The notes: a model not told the origin generated them from the letters alone. Positions 16,681 through 25,973 are shown, counted from the stretch's first letter. The stretch is 64,000 bases of DNA from Rhizobium sophorae (GCF_013087515.1 NZ_JABFCN010000062.1:1-64000), one strand, 5' to 3'. Translations and numbers: made by a program.

Positions 16681-19278
16681 ATGACCGACGATAGCCTGGG
16701 GATCGGAATGATGACGACAAATATTCGGTCAAATCTCACGACTCCGCCCAATGCCATCGTCTTCGGGCCGGGTTTCTTCGACGCCTATGGCGACCGCGAC
16801 TGGACTGCTGACAACCCTAATATGGCCGCTGCTCATCAATTCAGGACTGAATTGATTTCGAGGGTCGCTACTGCTCGTCTTTCATACGGAAGTGGCGTTG
16901 AAAAACGAGCGTTGGAAAGCATCGTTGAGCTATTCAAGATAGCGCGGGCGATTACCGCGAAGAACGTAGGATGCGGCACATTCGAGATACTGGTTTGGCA
17001 TACTTTGAATGCAGTGGTGAGACCCTTTACTGCGAAATGGCATCCTCTTAGCCAATCGGGTGTCCTTGATGCGCTTGATGCAAGCGATGACTTCCGTGCT
17101 GAACTATACCGTGTTCAAAACGCGCTGCGGGAGCTTGAGCGAGGACTGGCGCTGCTTGAGGGGGTTACTGCTTCCTATAACCCAGGCGTAGCTGCCCTGG
17201 GGGGCACCCAAAAAGCGGAGCCAGGGGATGTAACTTGGCGCCCGGCTGGCGGAAATGAGGATTTCGAGGGGCTGGAACGCGACGCCATTGAACGCCGAAG
17301 AAAGACCTATAAGGTTTCACCCAGAAACTGGGCCGCCGGACTCGCGCTTTCTGGGGGCGGTATACGGAGCGCCACTTTCTCCCTTGGTGTTCTAGTCGCG
17401 CTCTCGCGGCGGAATTTGCTGCCAGAGTTCGATTACATGTCCACCGTTTCTGGCGGTGGGTATACCGGCAGTTTTCTCACATCGCTTCTGGGCCAAAGCG
17501 GCTTGAACGAAGGGATGGGGCTTCGCGGGGATCAAGTGCCATTTAAGCGGACAGAACAAGAGTCACCGTTTTTAATGGGCGTACGGCAGCGGGCGAGTTT
17601 CCTTTCTGCCGGGGTCATCGAGCGCCTTCTCTTGGTGATGCGGTCGACATACGGTGTGTTTATCAACGTTTTGCTTGCGTTCGGAGTCGTAGCTTTCGTG
17701 GCTGCGATCGAATTGTTTGGTAGGGAACTCACGAAATCACTCGGGGCACCGACATGGATTGGCTGGGGTTTTCCTGTTGCAGCGCTAATTTTACTTAGTT
17801 TTGTGTCACGGCAAGAAAGGTTGCAGTTAAACGAACTTAACGGGTGGCATTCCTTCCTTGGTGCCATGTTCTGCTTGCCACTGATCTGGAAGGCCTTAGG
17901 CGTATTCCATCACGGAGTGACACTGCTTACCAGTGGACCTGGTTGGATCCTGGGAATAAGCGAGCTCTCCGCAACCCTCCTGATCGGCGCGATTTTGTTA
18001 GCCCTTCTTGGTGCAGCTTTCGCAGTTTACGCGAACGCCCGGTCTGTTATCGTCTCGGCTGTGACCGTCGCTGTGCTCCTTTTCGTCGAGCATGCATTCT
18101 TGGTAGTTTTCCAAACCATAGGGCGGTTCGACACCGCCCTCGTATTCGCCGCGATTGCAGGAATGACAGTCATCCTTTGGTGCGCGGTCGATGTGAATGA
18201 GACTTCGCTCTATCGCTATTACCGGTCGAAGCTTGCGACAGCTTTCATCTGCGTCAATGGAGAGAACCCGTCACCGCGCGTTAGCGACTTTCAGCCCGAA
18301 CTTTCCTTTTATCCTATCGTCAACTGCGCGTTAAACGCCCCAGGATCTAAAGAACCAAAGATGCGAGGTCGGCTTGCGGATGTCTTCTCATTCACGCCGC
18401 ACATGACCGGGAGCAATCTGATTGGTTATCATGATACAAAGCTGTGGGAGGTGAGTAATCCCAAAGTGGATTTGGCGGCCGCCATGGCCCTTTCAGGTGC
18501 TGCTGTGTCGCCGCAAATGGGTTTACGGACCACAAGGCACGGAAGTTTCTGGCTGACGCTGTTCAACGCACGGCTCAACGCCTGGCTGAAAAAGCCCAGC
18601 GAACTCAGCAAGGAGCCAATGTCGAACCAAGAGAGCTGGTGGAGCCGTGGTCCTGGTCTCCAATACCTATTCCGCGAATTTACTCCAACTGCCAGTGAGA
18701 AGCTGCCTTTCGTCAACATCTCGGACGGCGGCCACATCGAAAATCTTGGGGTCTACGAGCTACTGCGGCGCCGGTGCAGGTACATATTGGCGATCGATGG
18801 AGAGTCTGATCCCAGGATGACCTTCCATGGGCTGACGAACCTCCAGCGGCTTGCCTACATTGATATGGGCATTCACATTGATGCGGAGCTGGATGAGCTG
18901 CGGTTGATGGACTCTGGTTTTAGCCGGTCCCATTTCAGATTTTGCAAGGTCCGTTATCCGACTGGTGACGCTGCGCGTCCATGGGAGACCGGATATCTTC
19001 TCTATGTGAAGCTCTCCTTGACTGGCAACGAGGGCGAGTTCCTTCGGCGCTTTCGTCTCGACGAACCAACTTTTCCGCATCATTCGACAGCCGATCAATT
19101 TTTCTCGGAAACCCAATTCGAAGCCTATCGTTCGCTCGGTGAGCACATTGGCGACAAGCTCTTTATGGAAGCTGTCGTTGAAGAGCTGGCAGGCGAACCA
19201 GATATAGCGGTGAGGGATTGGATGAAGAAGTACGTGAAGAGCTTCATCGCTCAACCATCAATTAACCAGCGCGTGTAA
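16681..19278 (+). CDS. Membrane patatin-like phospholipase with an N-terminal accessory domain
   Basis: 865 residues. Residues 30-190 form an N-terminal helical domain with a conserved-looking RPFTAKWHPL block. The patatin fold starts near 215: oxyanion loop SGGGIRSATF (about 222-230), nucleophile in STVSGGGYTGSF (Ser near 257) and the Asp motif ISDGGHIENLGVYE (about 680). Between Ser and Asp lie several hydrophobic segments (about 320-505), so the enzyme is probably membrane-embedded. Patatins are lipid-degrading effectors in CBASS and related defence. No cyclase is adjacent; the next gene is a TIR-like sensor/effector, which may form a pair. Confidence 0.85.
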   Translation: MTDDSLGIGMMTTNIRSNLTTPPNAIVFGPGFFDAYGDRDWTADNPNMAAAHQFRTELISRVATARLSYGSGVEKRALESIVELFKIARAITAKNVGCGTFEILVWHTLNAVVRPFTAKWHPLSQSGVLDALDASDDFRAELYRVQNALRELERGLALLEGVTASYNPGVAALGGTQKAEPGDVTWRPAGGNEDFEGLERDAIERRRKTYKVSPRNWAAGLALSGGGIRSATFSLGVLVALSRRNLLPEFDYMSTVSGGGYTGSFLTSLLGQSGLNEGMGLRGDQVPFKRTEQESPFLMGVRQRASFLSAGVIERLLLVMRSTYGVFINVLLAFGVVAFVAAIELFGRELTKSLGAPTWIGWGFPVAALILLSFVSRQERLQLNELNGWHSFLGAMFCLPLIWKALGVFHHGVTLLTSGPGWILGISELSATLLIGAILLALLGAAFAVYANARSVIVSAVTVAVLLFVEHAFLVVFQTIGRFDTALVFAAIAGMTVILWCAVDVNETSLYRYYRSKLATAFICVNGENPSPRVSDFQPELSFYPIVNCALNAPGSKEPKMRGRLADVFSFTPHMTGSNLIGYHDTKLWEVSNPKVDLAAAMALSGAAVSPQMGLRTTRHGSFWLTLFNARLNAWLKKPSELSKEPMSNQESWWSRGPGLQYLFREFTPTASEKLPFVNISDGGHIENLGVYELLRRRCRYILAIDGESDPRMTFHGLTNLQRLAYIDMGIHIDAELDELRLMDSGFSRSHFRFCKVRYPTGDAARPWETGYLLYVKLSLTGNEGEFLRRFRLDEPTFPHHSTADQFFSETQFEAYRSLGEHIGDKLFMEAVVEELAGEPDIAVRDWMKKYVKSFIAQPSINQRV

Positions 19279-19362
19279 TCGAATTCGTCATACCCTCATA
19301 AAGATACAAATTATTAAACCTGGGGTAGTTTATAGGGCATGTTTTTTCTTCAGGGGATGAGC

Positions 19363-20106
19363 ATGCTTCCAAAAGTCTTTATAGGATCAGCCAGCGAGAA
19401 TACTGAGCTGGTAAACGCTCTTCGTGCCGAGCTCAGTGGCGTAGCCACTTGTGTAACGGACAAGAAATTTGCCCCGGGCAAAAGCTTCTTGAGCAACCTA
19501 CTTCATTTGAGCAACGAAGTGGATTTCGCGGTCTTCGTCTTGGCAGCGGATGACATTTTAACAAAAAGAGGGATGGCCCCAGGGTCGTGCCCGCGAGACA
19601 ATGTTATATTTGAACTCGGTATGGCATACGGGGCGCTTGGAGACGAGCGCACGATCACATTATGTCCGAAAAGCCATGATCTTCAGCTGCCAACTGATCT
19701 CCACGGCCTGCACCACCTCGAATATCACGTAGTCGATGACGATCCGTCCGAAGGAATGATCGTGGCGGTGCAGAACGTGATCAGAAAGATCAAAAAGGAA
19801 GGTATCCGGACGAAAAAGTCGCATGTGGAGGCTTTAGTAGCGGACAAGATCCTAATCGAGAAAGTTCCAGAACTCGCGGCAACTGATCTCAAACGATCAA
19901 CCGAAGGTAAGAGGATCTCCGGCCAAGGCATTGCGATCACAAAGGAAGAAGAGTCATTCCTGGTGAAAAGTGGGAACAGGACGGAGCGGCAGGTCATCAA
20001 GATTTCCGGAGCGGAGTGGTGGGGTGGCAAAGACGGCTGGAAAGCCGACGAGGCGATCGTTAACCGCCTCCAGAAGTATTTGCCGAAGGTCAAAATTTCG
20101 GCATAA
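19363..20106 (+). CDS. TIR-like nucleotide-binding effector (PF10137-type)
   Basis: About 247 residues from the second ATG (MLPKVFIGS), chosen because GGGG lies six bases upstream. Core: KVFIGSASENTELVNALRAEL, then DFAVFVLAADDI, PRDNVIFELGMAYGALGDERTITLCP with the conserved Glu of NVIFELG, and LPTDLHGLHHLEY. This branch is found as the TIR of cyclic-nucleotide defence (Cap12, Pycsar effectors). The C-terminal 90 residues have no recognised sensor domain. It follows the patatin gene by 84 bp and converges, with a 17-bp overlap, on the next gene. Confidence 0.82.
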   Translation: MLPKVFIGSASENTELVNALRAELSGVATCVTDKKFAPGKSFLSNLLHLSNEVDFAVFVLAADDILTKRGMAPGSCPRDNVIFELGMAYGALGDERTITLCPKSHDLQLPTDLHGLHHLEYHVVDDDPSEGMIVAVQNVIRKIKKEGIRTKKSHVEALVADKILIEKVPELAATDLKRSTEGKRISGQGIAITKEEESFLVKSGNRTERQVIKISGAEWWGGKDGWKADEAIVNRLQKYLPKVKISA

Positions 20107-20515
20107 CGATCTCGCATTCGCTCTCGTCCGGCTGCCATTCAACAAGGACCGCATCGTCTGGAAATATGAAAAGGGAGGGAGGCTGTGTTTGGGTTGTAAT
20201 AACCCTTCGACAGTCTCGCGCTCTCATATTGCCCACCAAAATCTGCTCGTCAGGCCTTTTGTCGCAGTAGACGTCTTCAAGAGTTCGGACGTGGCCACCA
20301 AGGAAGTAGGTAGGGCTTACTTCCAAGCTTTGGTTGCCATTGGATTTAAGATAGCGTCGTACGAAATGAAACGAAAAAGGCTGGTCTCCCCATTGGGAGG
20401 TCATGCGGTTGGCTATCTTCTTTGCTTCCTCGACGTCGAAAGAGGTCAGATTGCCGACGACTTCATCGGCGCGAAACATCTTGGGAAAGGAAAAGTGAAC
20501 CGAAATTTCTGACAT
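20090..20515 (-). CDS. Hypothetical protein
   Basis: 141 residues from MSEISVHFSF, whose start has GGAG six bases upstream, better than the more distal Met. Mixed alpha/beta composition, with a well-formed Trp/Phe-rich middle (SQWGDQPFSFHFVRRYL) and the segment DEQILVGNMRARDCRRV. No family recognised and no membrane segment. It ends inside the 3' end of the converging TIR-like gene. Possibly a regulator or immunity factor of one of its neighbours, but this is not supported by motif. Confidence 0.6.
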   Translation of the reverse strand: MSEISVHFSFPKMFRADEVVGNLTSFDVEEAKKIANRMTSQWGDQPFSFHFVRRYLKSNGNQSLEVSPTYFLGGHVRTLEDVYCDKRPDEQILVGNMRARDCRRVITTQTQPPSLFIFPDDAVLVEWQPDESECEIVMPKF

Positions 20516-20665
20516 GAGATGCTCCATTGCTTGAGACCCTCATGAAGTCACGAACGCTTGCAAGAAACGACAATCCAATCGCGTACTTTTCAAGTGCCCG
20601 CGCCGTGACGTTGCTGTTCCATTGCCCAGGCAACCACCCCGTCGCTTAGTGACGTCTTCCTCGTG

Positions 20666-22630
20666 TCAGATCAAAATATCATTCACCGAGCTTATCCAGC
20701 GTGTTCGGCGCGTCGACTCCAGACTGTCGTGCGCATCGAAAGGACGAATTCGTTCGAAGTTCAGCCCCGTCTCACGCTCAATCGTCGCGATCGTCGTCTG
20801 GATCTTGCGGGTCCGAAGTTCCTCGAACCGGTACGGTGCGAGCGCCTTGAACACTTTCGCCTCGTAGAGAGCATCGACATACTGGGTCTGGCCGACAATG
20901 AACGCGGCCGCTGACACATTCGTCGCGGTCTTTTGGACGACCGCGATCTTCCAGAAGGAGAGGGGAATCTTCCACGGTCCGCCCTTTCGCTCTTTGCCGT
21001 AGGGCGGGTCGTCCGGGCGATAGATCGGGCCCTGAAGGACGGTGACCTTGCGTTCTGTAAGCTGCGTTTGGTTCAGAACGTAATCTTCGAGATCGCCCCA
21101 GTCGACATTGTTGTACGCCTGAAATTGCGGGGCGGCGTTGGTGTAGTGGAACGAATCCTCATCTCCATTGCGAGCCTCCTCCAGAGAGCCGCCCCAAGCC
21201 GGATCGAAACGTCTGACGAGATGACCACGGCTGAACTGTACCTTGTCGTTTCCCTTGGCCTTTTCGTAGAATTCGCCGTCAGGCTGATATTCGTCGGCGA
21301 TCCGCGCATCGCGCCGAAAACTGCCGGGACGATCACCGGGGTGGCGAAGCTCCGACCCGTTTATGTTCACTGCAGTGATCAATGCGAACTTTCTGTCCGC
21401 ATGCATGATAACTGAGAACTTATTATAAACGAGTTCGACCCCAGTACCGCTCAGCAGTGGTGCTGCTTGAGCTTTTACCGGTGCGATAATTTGTTCCAAC
21501 GACAAGCGCTCGGAGAGAAAGTCCGGGTCGTATCCATACACCGTGTTCTGCTTTGCCCAGCGCGTCGGCTTGTATGGTTTTCCGTCGGCTTCCAAAACCT
21601 CAGATGAGGTCGTGGAAATCTCCGGCACCATTGGCGTGAACCCCAATGCTCGCTCCAGCCGGTCCAAAACACGAAGAGCGTGGTCGTTTTCCAGGCGCCT
21701 CCGTTCCAGAAGCCGGAAGATTGCGCTTATCCTCACACCTTCGTTGCCAATCCATTTGATTGGCGCCTCTGGTTTTGCAGTGTCCCTGGGCGCTGCGACA
21801 GCTTTGTGGTGAAGGGCAACGACCTGCCATTGATCATTGAGTACCGGCGAACCCGAAGATCCTGGCTCTGTGTCGGTTCGGTAGTGGATGAAGGCGTCGA
21901 GGTTCCGGCCAGGTATCTTAAGGTTGACGACTTGGTTGCTGCGGATACTGATCTGCTTTGGTCCGCCGCCAGGATGTTGAATTATAGTGACCCATTCTCC
22001 TTCAACCGCTTTCCCGGAAAGGGGCAGAAGGCTGAGCCAGCCGAAGCGCTCCAAAGGAACGCCTTTCTCGGACACTGGCGCCACTGAGACAAATGTCACG
22101 TCGGCCTGCGGGTCTGAGAAGAAGATTTCATGCGGCATCAGGTTGAACTGGATTGGCGTCCCAAGCACCCCGTCTACATCATGCTCGTATCCGAATTCGG
22201 CCTCGGCTTGGCCCGCCTCGATTTCACTCCCGAGAACGTGGGCATTCGTCATCAGCAGCCTTGGACCGACGAGGAAACCAGTGCCGTACCATTCGCCACC
22301 CGGCGAGGGCACCCGTATACGACAGACGGCCATGGATGCTCTCTTGCCGCGTTCCAGATAGTTGATCGACGTGAGATCGCTTTTGCCGATAATACGCTCA
22401 AAGCCGGTCGGATCGGCTTGGGGTGGCTCCAGTAAGTCTCGACGGATTGCAAGTCGCTCGGCGGGCTCAACGGCGGGCGCAGTATTGGCGGTGACTGCGA
22501 GCGCCCGAGAGGAGGCGTTAGCTTCCGCCATCGCCTTGGAAAGCTTCTGATCCGTGGTCGTTAGGAGGTCTCGCCGTCCCAGCGTGAAATTCTTTTGGCC
22601 TGACATTGCGTCCTCGATTTGCCCCGACAT
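20666..22630 (-). CDS. Trypsin-like protease fused to a DNA/RNA non-specific endonuclease
   Basis: About 654 residues; an ATG 8 codons further in with a GAGGA site is another possible start. The N-terminal half is a trypsin-like protease: GTGFLVGPRLLMTNAHV (His), PQADVTFV (Asp), TEPGSSGSPVLND (Ser). The C-terminal half is a NUC1-type nuclease: SRGHLVRRFDPAWG in place of the usual DRGH motif, then NAAPQFQAYNN with the metal-binding Asn. No signal peptide, so it acts inside the cell. Protease-nuclease fusions occur among defence effectors where proteolysis activates the toxic half. Trigger unknown. Confidence 0.88.
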   Translation of the reverse strand: MSGQIEDAMSGQKNFTLGRRDLLTTTDQKLSKAMAEANASSRALAVTANTAPAVEPAERLAIRRDLLEPPQADPTGFERIIGKSDLTSINYLERGKRASMAVCRIRVPSPGGEWYGTGFLVGPRLLMTNAHVLGSEIEAGQAEAEFGYEHDVDGVLGTPIQFNLMPHEIFFSDPQADVTFVSVAPVSEKGVPLERFGWLSLLPLSGKAVEGEWVTIIQHPGGGPKQISIRSNQVVNLKIPGRNLDAFIHYRTDTEPGSSGSPVLNDQWQVVALHHKAVAAPRDTAKPEAPIKWIGNEGVRISAIFRLLERRRLENDHALRVLDRLERALGFTPMVPEISTTSSEVLEADGKPYKPTRWAKQNTVYGYDPDFLSERLSLEQIIAPVKAQAAPLLSGTGVELVYNKFSVIMHADRKFALITAVNINGSELRHPGDRPGSFRRDARIADEYQPDGEFYEKAKGNDKVQFSRGHLVRRFDPAWGGSLEEARNGDEDSFHYTNAAPQFQAYNNVDWGDLEDYVLNQTQLTERKVTVLQGPIYRPDDPPYGKERKGGPWKIPLSFWKIAVVQKTATNVSAAAFIVGQTQYVDALYEAKVFKALAPYRFEELRTRKIQTTIATIERETGLNFERIRPFDAHDSLESTRRTRWISSVNDILI

Positions 22631-22874
22631 GTCGAAATGCAATATTTCCCAGCTGATGATGCCGGTAGCGGCTGACGATGTGCCACTACTTTAAACTGTA
22701 ACTGGGCTGTGGCAAGGTGCAGCCGTTTGTGCCGATTGCGCGGATGCGGTTCATTCTCGTCCGCCGCTCTCGCTGCCGGGTGGCCTTCCCAAAAGTGGCT
22801 GGCCACGTACAATTTCACCGTGCACAAAGAGGAACCTGGCTTGACAGCTCCAGCGGCACATAAGACCTATGTAA

Positions 22875-23009
22875 TTGAGGCTTGGCCCTCTAATTTGTGC
22901 CGGTGAATTCACGGCAACTCGCTGAGACGTCAGTACACAACCGCGCGGGCCGGGCGATTGCTCAAACGGTGCACCACGGGAATGGTAAAGAGCGAGGGCC
23001 AAGCCTTGG
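22875..23009 (+). ncRNA. Candidate retron msr-msd RNA
   Basis: A 13-bp perfect inverted repeat, AGGCTTGGCCCTC at 22878-22890 and its exact complement at 22994-23006, bounds 135 bases upstream of and overlapping the start of the retron RT. Three further G-U pairs extend it outwards. The a1/a2 arms of a retron RNA are expected exactly here. Just inside the left arm is a GCC-GTG-AATT-CAC-GGC hairpin (about 22899-22914) with one bulged G. A CTTGAC box at 22840 could be the -35. I could not locate the branch G or a long msd stem, so the internal limits are uncertain. Confidence 0.48.
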
Positions 23010-24514
23010 AAACGCGGGAAACACCAATCAACAATGCGCTTCTGCAACTTCGCATGGCCCATTCGGTCACGGATGTCGCTTTTTCCCTTGGACTAGAACC
23101 CTCAAAGTTCTTTTACGTGGTCCAGAACGCGGACAATGGCCGATATTACAAGGAATTCCAGATTCCAAAAAAGAAAGGCGGCATGAGGCACATCGCCAAG
23201 CCCGTTAGAGGCCTGGCGCTGGCCCAGGACAGACTGGCGGCGATACTTCGAGACAAATACGAGCCGAAGCCGTTCGTCAAAGGATATGTGAAAGGGCAAT
23301 CGTTCTTAACAAATGCGCGGTATCACGAGCGTCAGAAATGGGTGTTGAACATCGACATCAAGGATTTCTTCCCATCCATCGGGTTTGCGCGTGTTCGTGG
23401 CCTGTTTATGTCGAGCTACTTTGGCTTCAACGATAGGGTAGCGACGATCCTCGCCAGGATCACCACTTTTAAGGACGGCCTTCCGCAGGGAGCCACGACG
23501 TCGCCTGTTATCGCGAACATCGTCGCGCATAACCTCGACAAGAAGCTGCTAGCCATCGCCGTCAAAGAGCGGCTTCGGTATTCGCGCTATGCCGACGACA
23601 TTACCTTCTCATCGAGCCAGAAGGCAGTCCCTCCGTCGGTCGTCCGTGGGTGGGAACCGATGCACGGTCCAAGAACGGTGGATCTAGGTGGCGCCGTTCT
23701 GGAAGCATTCCGGTCCGCTCGGTTTGAGATAAATGATGAGAAGACGCGTATTCTTTTAGCGAGCGAGCGACAGGAGGTAACCGGCTTGATCGTCAATCGC
23801 GGTGCCAACGTTTGGCGGCGTGACATCTCATTGCTTCGAATGAAATTGCATTCCGCTCGCGTTCATGGTCCTGAGAAAGCGGCCAAGCTTTGGCTGAAAA
23901 CTACCGAGAGCCCAGTGCATTTCTGGCAGCACATTGAAGGATGGCTCTCATATATCTCTCAGGTGCGGGGCGGGGACGATCCGGTTACTGCGAAACTATG
24001 CAAGATGGCGGTCCTGAGCGGCTTCAAAGGTACGACATGGATTGAGGCCTATGCCGAAATGGTGCGGGAATTTGACGTTTTTCTCTCTCATGCGAGTGAA
24101 GATAAACCGAAAGTACGCATCCTTAAGAACAAGCTTGAATATTATGGAATCAAGGTTTTCTTTGACGCCGACAGCATCGAATGGGGAGATACGATCGTAG
24201 AGAAGATCAATCATGGCCTGCTGAAGTCGAGTTATTTCGTCCCTTTCCTTTCCAAGACGTTCTCCAGCAAAGGGTGGACTAACAAAGAGCTCAACTCTGC
24301 CATAGCGATGAACGTAAATCGCAGAGGGCGAATCCTTCCGATTTGCGATGGAGATTTTTCTATTGAGGAAAATTATCCACTCCTGAACGAGACGTTGTAC
24401 AAGACATGGCCGTCAGACCCTACTGAAGAGGACCAGTTCGTAACTTCGGTGGCGGATGAGATCTTGAAGAGGGTTCAAGACAAGCAATCGCAGCAAAACG
24501 ACCTAAGTGGCTGA
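22982..24514 (+). CDS. Retron reverse transcriptase fused to a TIR domain
   Basis: About 510 residues; the true start could be this ATG or the one at 23054, since the a2 arm of the candidate RNA overlaps the first codons. RT core: NARYH (retron NAxxH region X), DIKDFFPSI, LPQGATTSP, YADD catalytic centre, and VTG (retron region Y). From about residue 360 a TIR domain follows: FDVFLSHASEDKPK, KVFFDADSIEWG, SSYFVPFLSKTFSSKGWTNKEL with the W-x3-E pattern. RT-TIR retrons are known defence systems in which the msDNA complex restrains the toxic part until infection. Here toxin and RT are one protein. Confidence 0.93.
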   Translation: MVKSEGQALETRETPINNALLQLRMAHSVTDVAFSLGLEPSKFFYVVQNADNGRYYKEFQIPKKKGGMRHIAKPVRGLALAQDRLAAILRDKYEPKPFVKGYVKGQSFLTNARYHERQKWVLNIDIKDFFPSIGFARVRGLFMSSYFGFNDRVATILARITTFKDGLPQGATTSPVIANIVAHNLDKKLLAIAVKERLRYSRYADDITFSSSQKAVPPSVVRGWEPMHGPRTVDLGGAVLEAFRSARFEINDEKTRILLASERQEVTGLIVNRGANVWRRDISLLRMKLHSARVHGPEKAAKLWLKTTESPVHFWQHIEGWLSYISQVRGGDDPVTAKLCKMAVLSGFKGTTWIEAYAEMVREFDVFLSHASEDKPKVRILKNKLEYYGIKVFFDADSIEWGDTIVEKINHGLLKSSYFVPFLSKTFSSKGWTNKELNSAIAMNVNRRGRILPICDGDFSIEENYPLLNETLYKTWPSDPTEEDQFVTSVADEILKRVQDKQSQQNDLSG

Positions 24515-24553
24515 GACCGAGGATGCCTTTTGTCCATATAGGCTTCCTCAGCC

Positions 24554-24916
24554 TTAGATATTGAGTTGTCGGGAGGCGCTACGCTCTCTCGGACGCCGTA
24601 GCACTAATAGAGCTTCACCAAAGATCTCTCGACGACGAGTCGTGCGTGCCTCGATCGCACGGGCCTTGTCGGCCTCGGACATATACGACGCCTGGGCAAG
24701 TGAGGCCTCGTTTTCCACCATGTCAGTCAGCAGATTGCGCATCACCCCGTTCTCCTCCTTCAACCGGGAGAGCTCAGTTTTAATCGGGGAGGCCGAAAGT
24801 TTGCGGGCAATCGTTTCGTCAATGGTCTTCTCGACCAGGCGTGTTTTCGCGGAGAGGTAGCGCCCAATGGCGAAGGTCAGAAACATGGCGCAGATGGCGA
24901 GGCAGAGGTAAAGCAT
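24554..24916 (-). CDS. Small single-pass membrane protein
   Basis: 120 residues: an N-terminal hydrophobic helix (LYLCLAICAMFLTFAIGRYL) then a charged, probably coiled-coil cytoplasmic part (KTELSRLKEENGVMRNLLTDM). No domain recognised. The opposite frame lacks such organisation. It is downstream of and convergent with the retron gene, so it is not an obvious retron component. Confidence 0.55.
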   Translation of the reverse strand: MLYLCLAICAMFLTFAIGRYLSAKTRLVEKTIDETIARKLSASPIKTELSRLKEENGVMRNLLTDMVENEASLAQASYMSEADKARAIEARTTRRREIFGEALLVLRRPRERSASRQLNI

Positions 24917-25068
24917 TGTCGGGCTCCAATCACCACCTGGAGATCGTGATTTCCGAAGCTGAATTCAATAAGACGGCCGTCACTCTACGCGCGAGACCGT
25001 CAAAATCTCAGTCTCAGCGGACGAGGCTTGCGCCCCAGCAAGATTACTCGCCAGTATCCGGCTCTGTA

Positions 25069-25338
25069 TCAAATCTTAGGCAAGAGCTCGGCCTTCTTCG
25101 TTGCGAATTTGTCCCCGGTCAGAATGCCTTTGGCGCTCTTCGTTCCATTGTTTGAAAGCATGTCGGCAATCTCAGCTGCCTCCAGCCGAGCAGACGTCTT
25201 GTAAGGATAGTGCTTCCAGCACCACCACTCCTGCTGCTCTGACTTGCCGAAGCGAAAGCCAGCCCAGTCGCCGCAGTGACACTTCCTCGCGATCAGGACA
25301 GGGGCTCGTTGAAGAGTGGGACGATCGGTGCCGCTCAT
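25069..25338 (-). CDS. Hypothetical small protein
   Basis: 89 residues with a Cys/His/Trp cluster (KCHCGDWAGF, WWCWKHYP) suggesting a small zinc-binding fold. It follows the next upstream gene with a 4-base ATGA overlap, so they are co-translated. This style of gene is common in rhizobial prophage-like and accessory regions. Function unknown. Confidence 0.6.
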   Translation of the reverse strand: MSGTDRPTLQRAPVLIARKCHCGDWAGFRFGKSEQQEWWCWKHYPYKTSARLEAAEIADMLSNNGTKSAKGILTGDKFATKKAELLPKI

Positions 25339-25649
25339 CTAAGCTCCTTTAGGACCCAGCCGCCTTTTGGCGTGGGCCATCCATTTTTGGCTGCGCGAAA
25401 TTCAGCTTCCGCCAATGCTTTTCGTTTGGCGTCGAGCATACCTGAACCCCACACCGTGATGCGAAGGCGTCCGGCGGTGAATACGTACCTGTCCAAATCA
25501 GCGTTCCGGCCAGTCGCATATCCTGCGCGGAAGCTTGTCCTGGCTGCGCTAGCGTCAATGCGGTTGCGGTATGAAGCAGGCTGTCCATCCCACCATCGCT
25601 TGAAGGCGGTTTCCAAGTTTGGCCGGGATGGTCTGGTTTTATCCAGCAT
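25335..25649 (-). CDS. Hypothetical small protein
   Basis: 104 residues, basic. The N-terminal half is helical (NLETAFKRWWDGQPASYRNRI); the end reads FRAAKNGWPTPKGGWVLKELR. No family recognised. Its stop overlaps the start of the following small gene. The three minus-strand genes from 25866 to 25069 look like one short operon. Confidence 0.55.
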   Translation of the reverse strand: MLDKTRPSRPNLETAFKRWWDGQPASYRNRIDASAARTSFRAGYATGRNADLDRYVFTAGRLRITVWGSGMLDAKRKALAEAEFRAAKNGWPTPKGGWVLKELR

Positions 25650-25659
25650 CTAGGCCTCC

Positions 25660-25854
25660 CTATCGAATTTGGGCGACCAGCCCCGAGTCATGCCGACTCA
25701 TTGCGCTCTGAGCGAGGGCAAGCTGGAATCGCAGATGCTTAATGTCGCTGAGCAATGTGGCGACAGTCGCTTTTGCATCGTCGTCATGGAAGGCGAGTGC
25801 TGCCTCAACTTCGTAGTCTAATTCTGCCGATGGAGTCGCGAACTTAACGGACAT
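25660..25854 (-). CDS. Hypothetical small protein
   Basis: About 64 residues from MSVKFATPSAELD; a GTG start four codons upstream is possible. Acidic in the first half (EVEAALAFHDDDAKATVATLL), then helical. No domain recognised. First gene of the three-gene minus-strand cluster. Confidence 0.5.
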   Translation of the reverse strand: MSVKFATPSAELDYEVEAALAFHDDDAKATVATLLSDIKHLRFQLALAQSAMSRHDSGLVAQIR

Positions 25855-25973
25855 TGAACCGCCCACATACCCTTTGAACTATTTGAGTGTTCTCATTATG
25901 TTCTCTTCCGCTTTGGAGTCAACAGGCGTCGCTGTATGGCTTCGCGCACATCTCAGAAAGGGAGTAAGCAGTC

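Noticed and set aside
20090..20106. 17-bp convergent overlap of two genes as a regulatory antisense device
   Set aside because: Short tail overlaps of convergent genes are common in compact islands; nothing else supports regulation.
23032..23060. Alternative out-of-frame ATG as start of the retron RT
   Set aside because: The ATG at 23032 is in another frame; motifs require the frame of 22982/23054.
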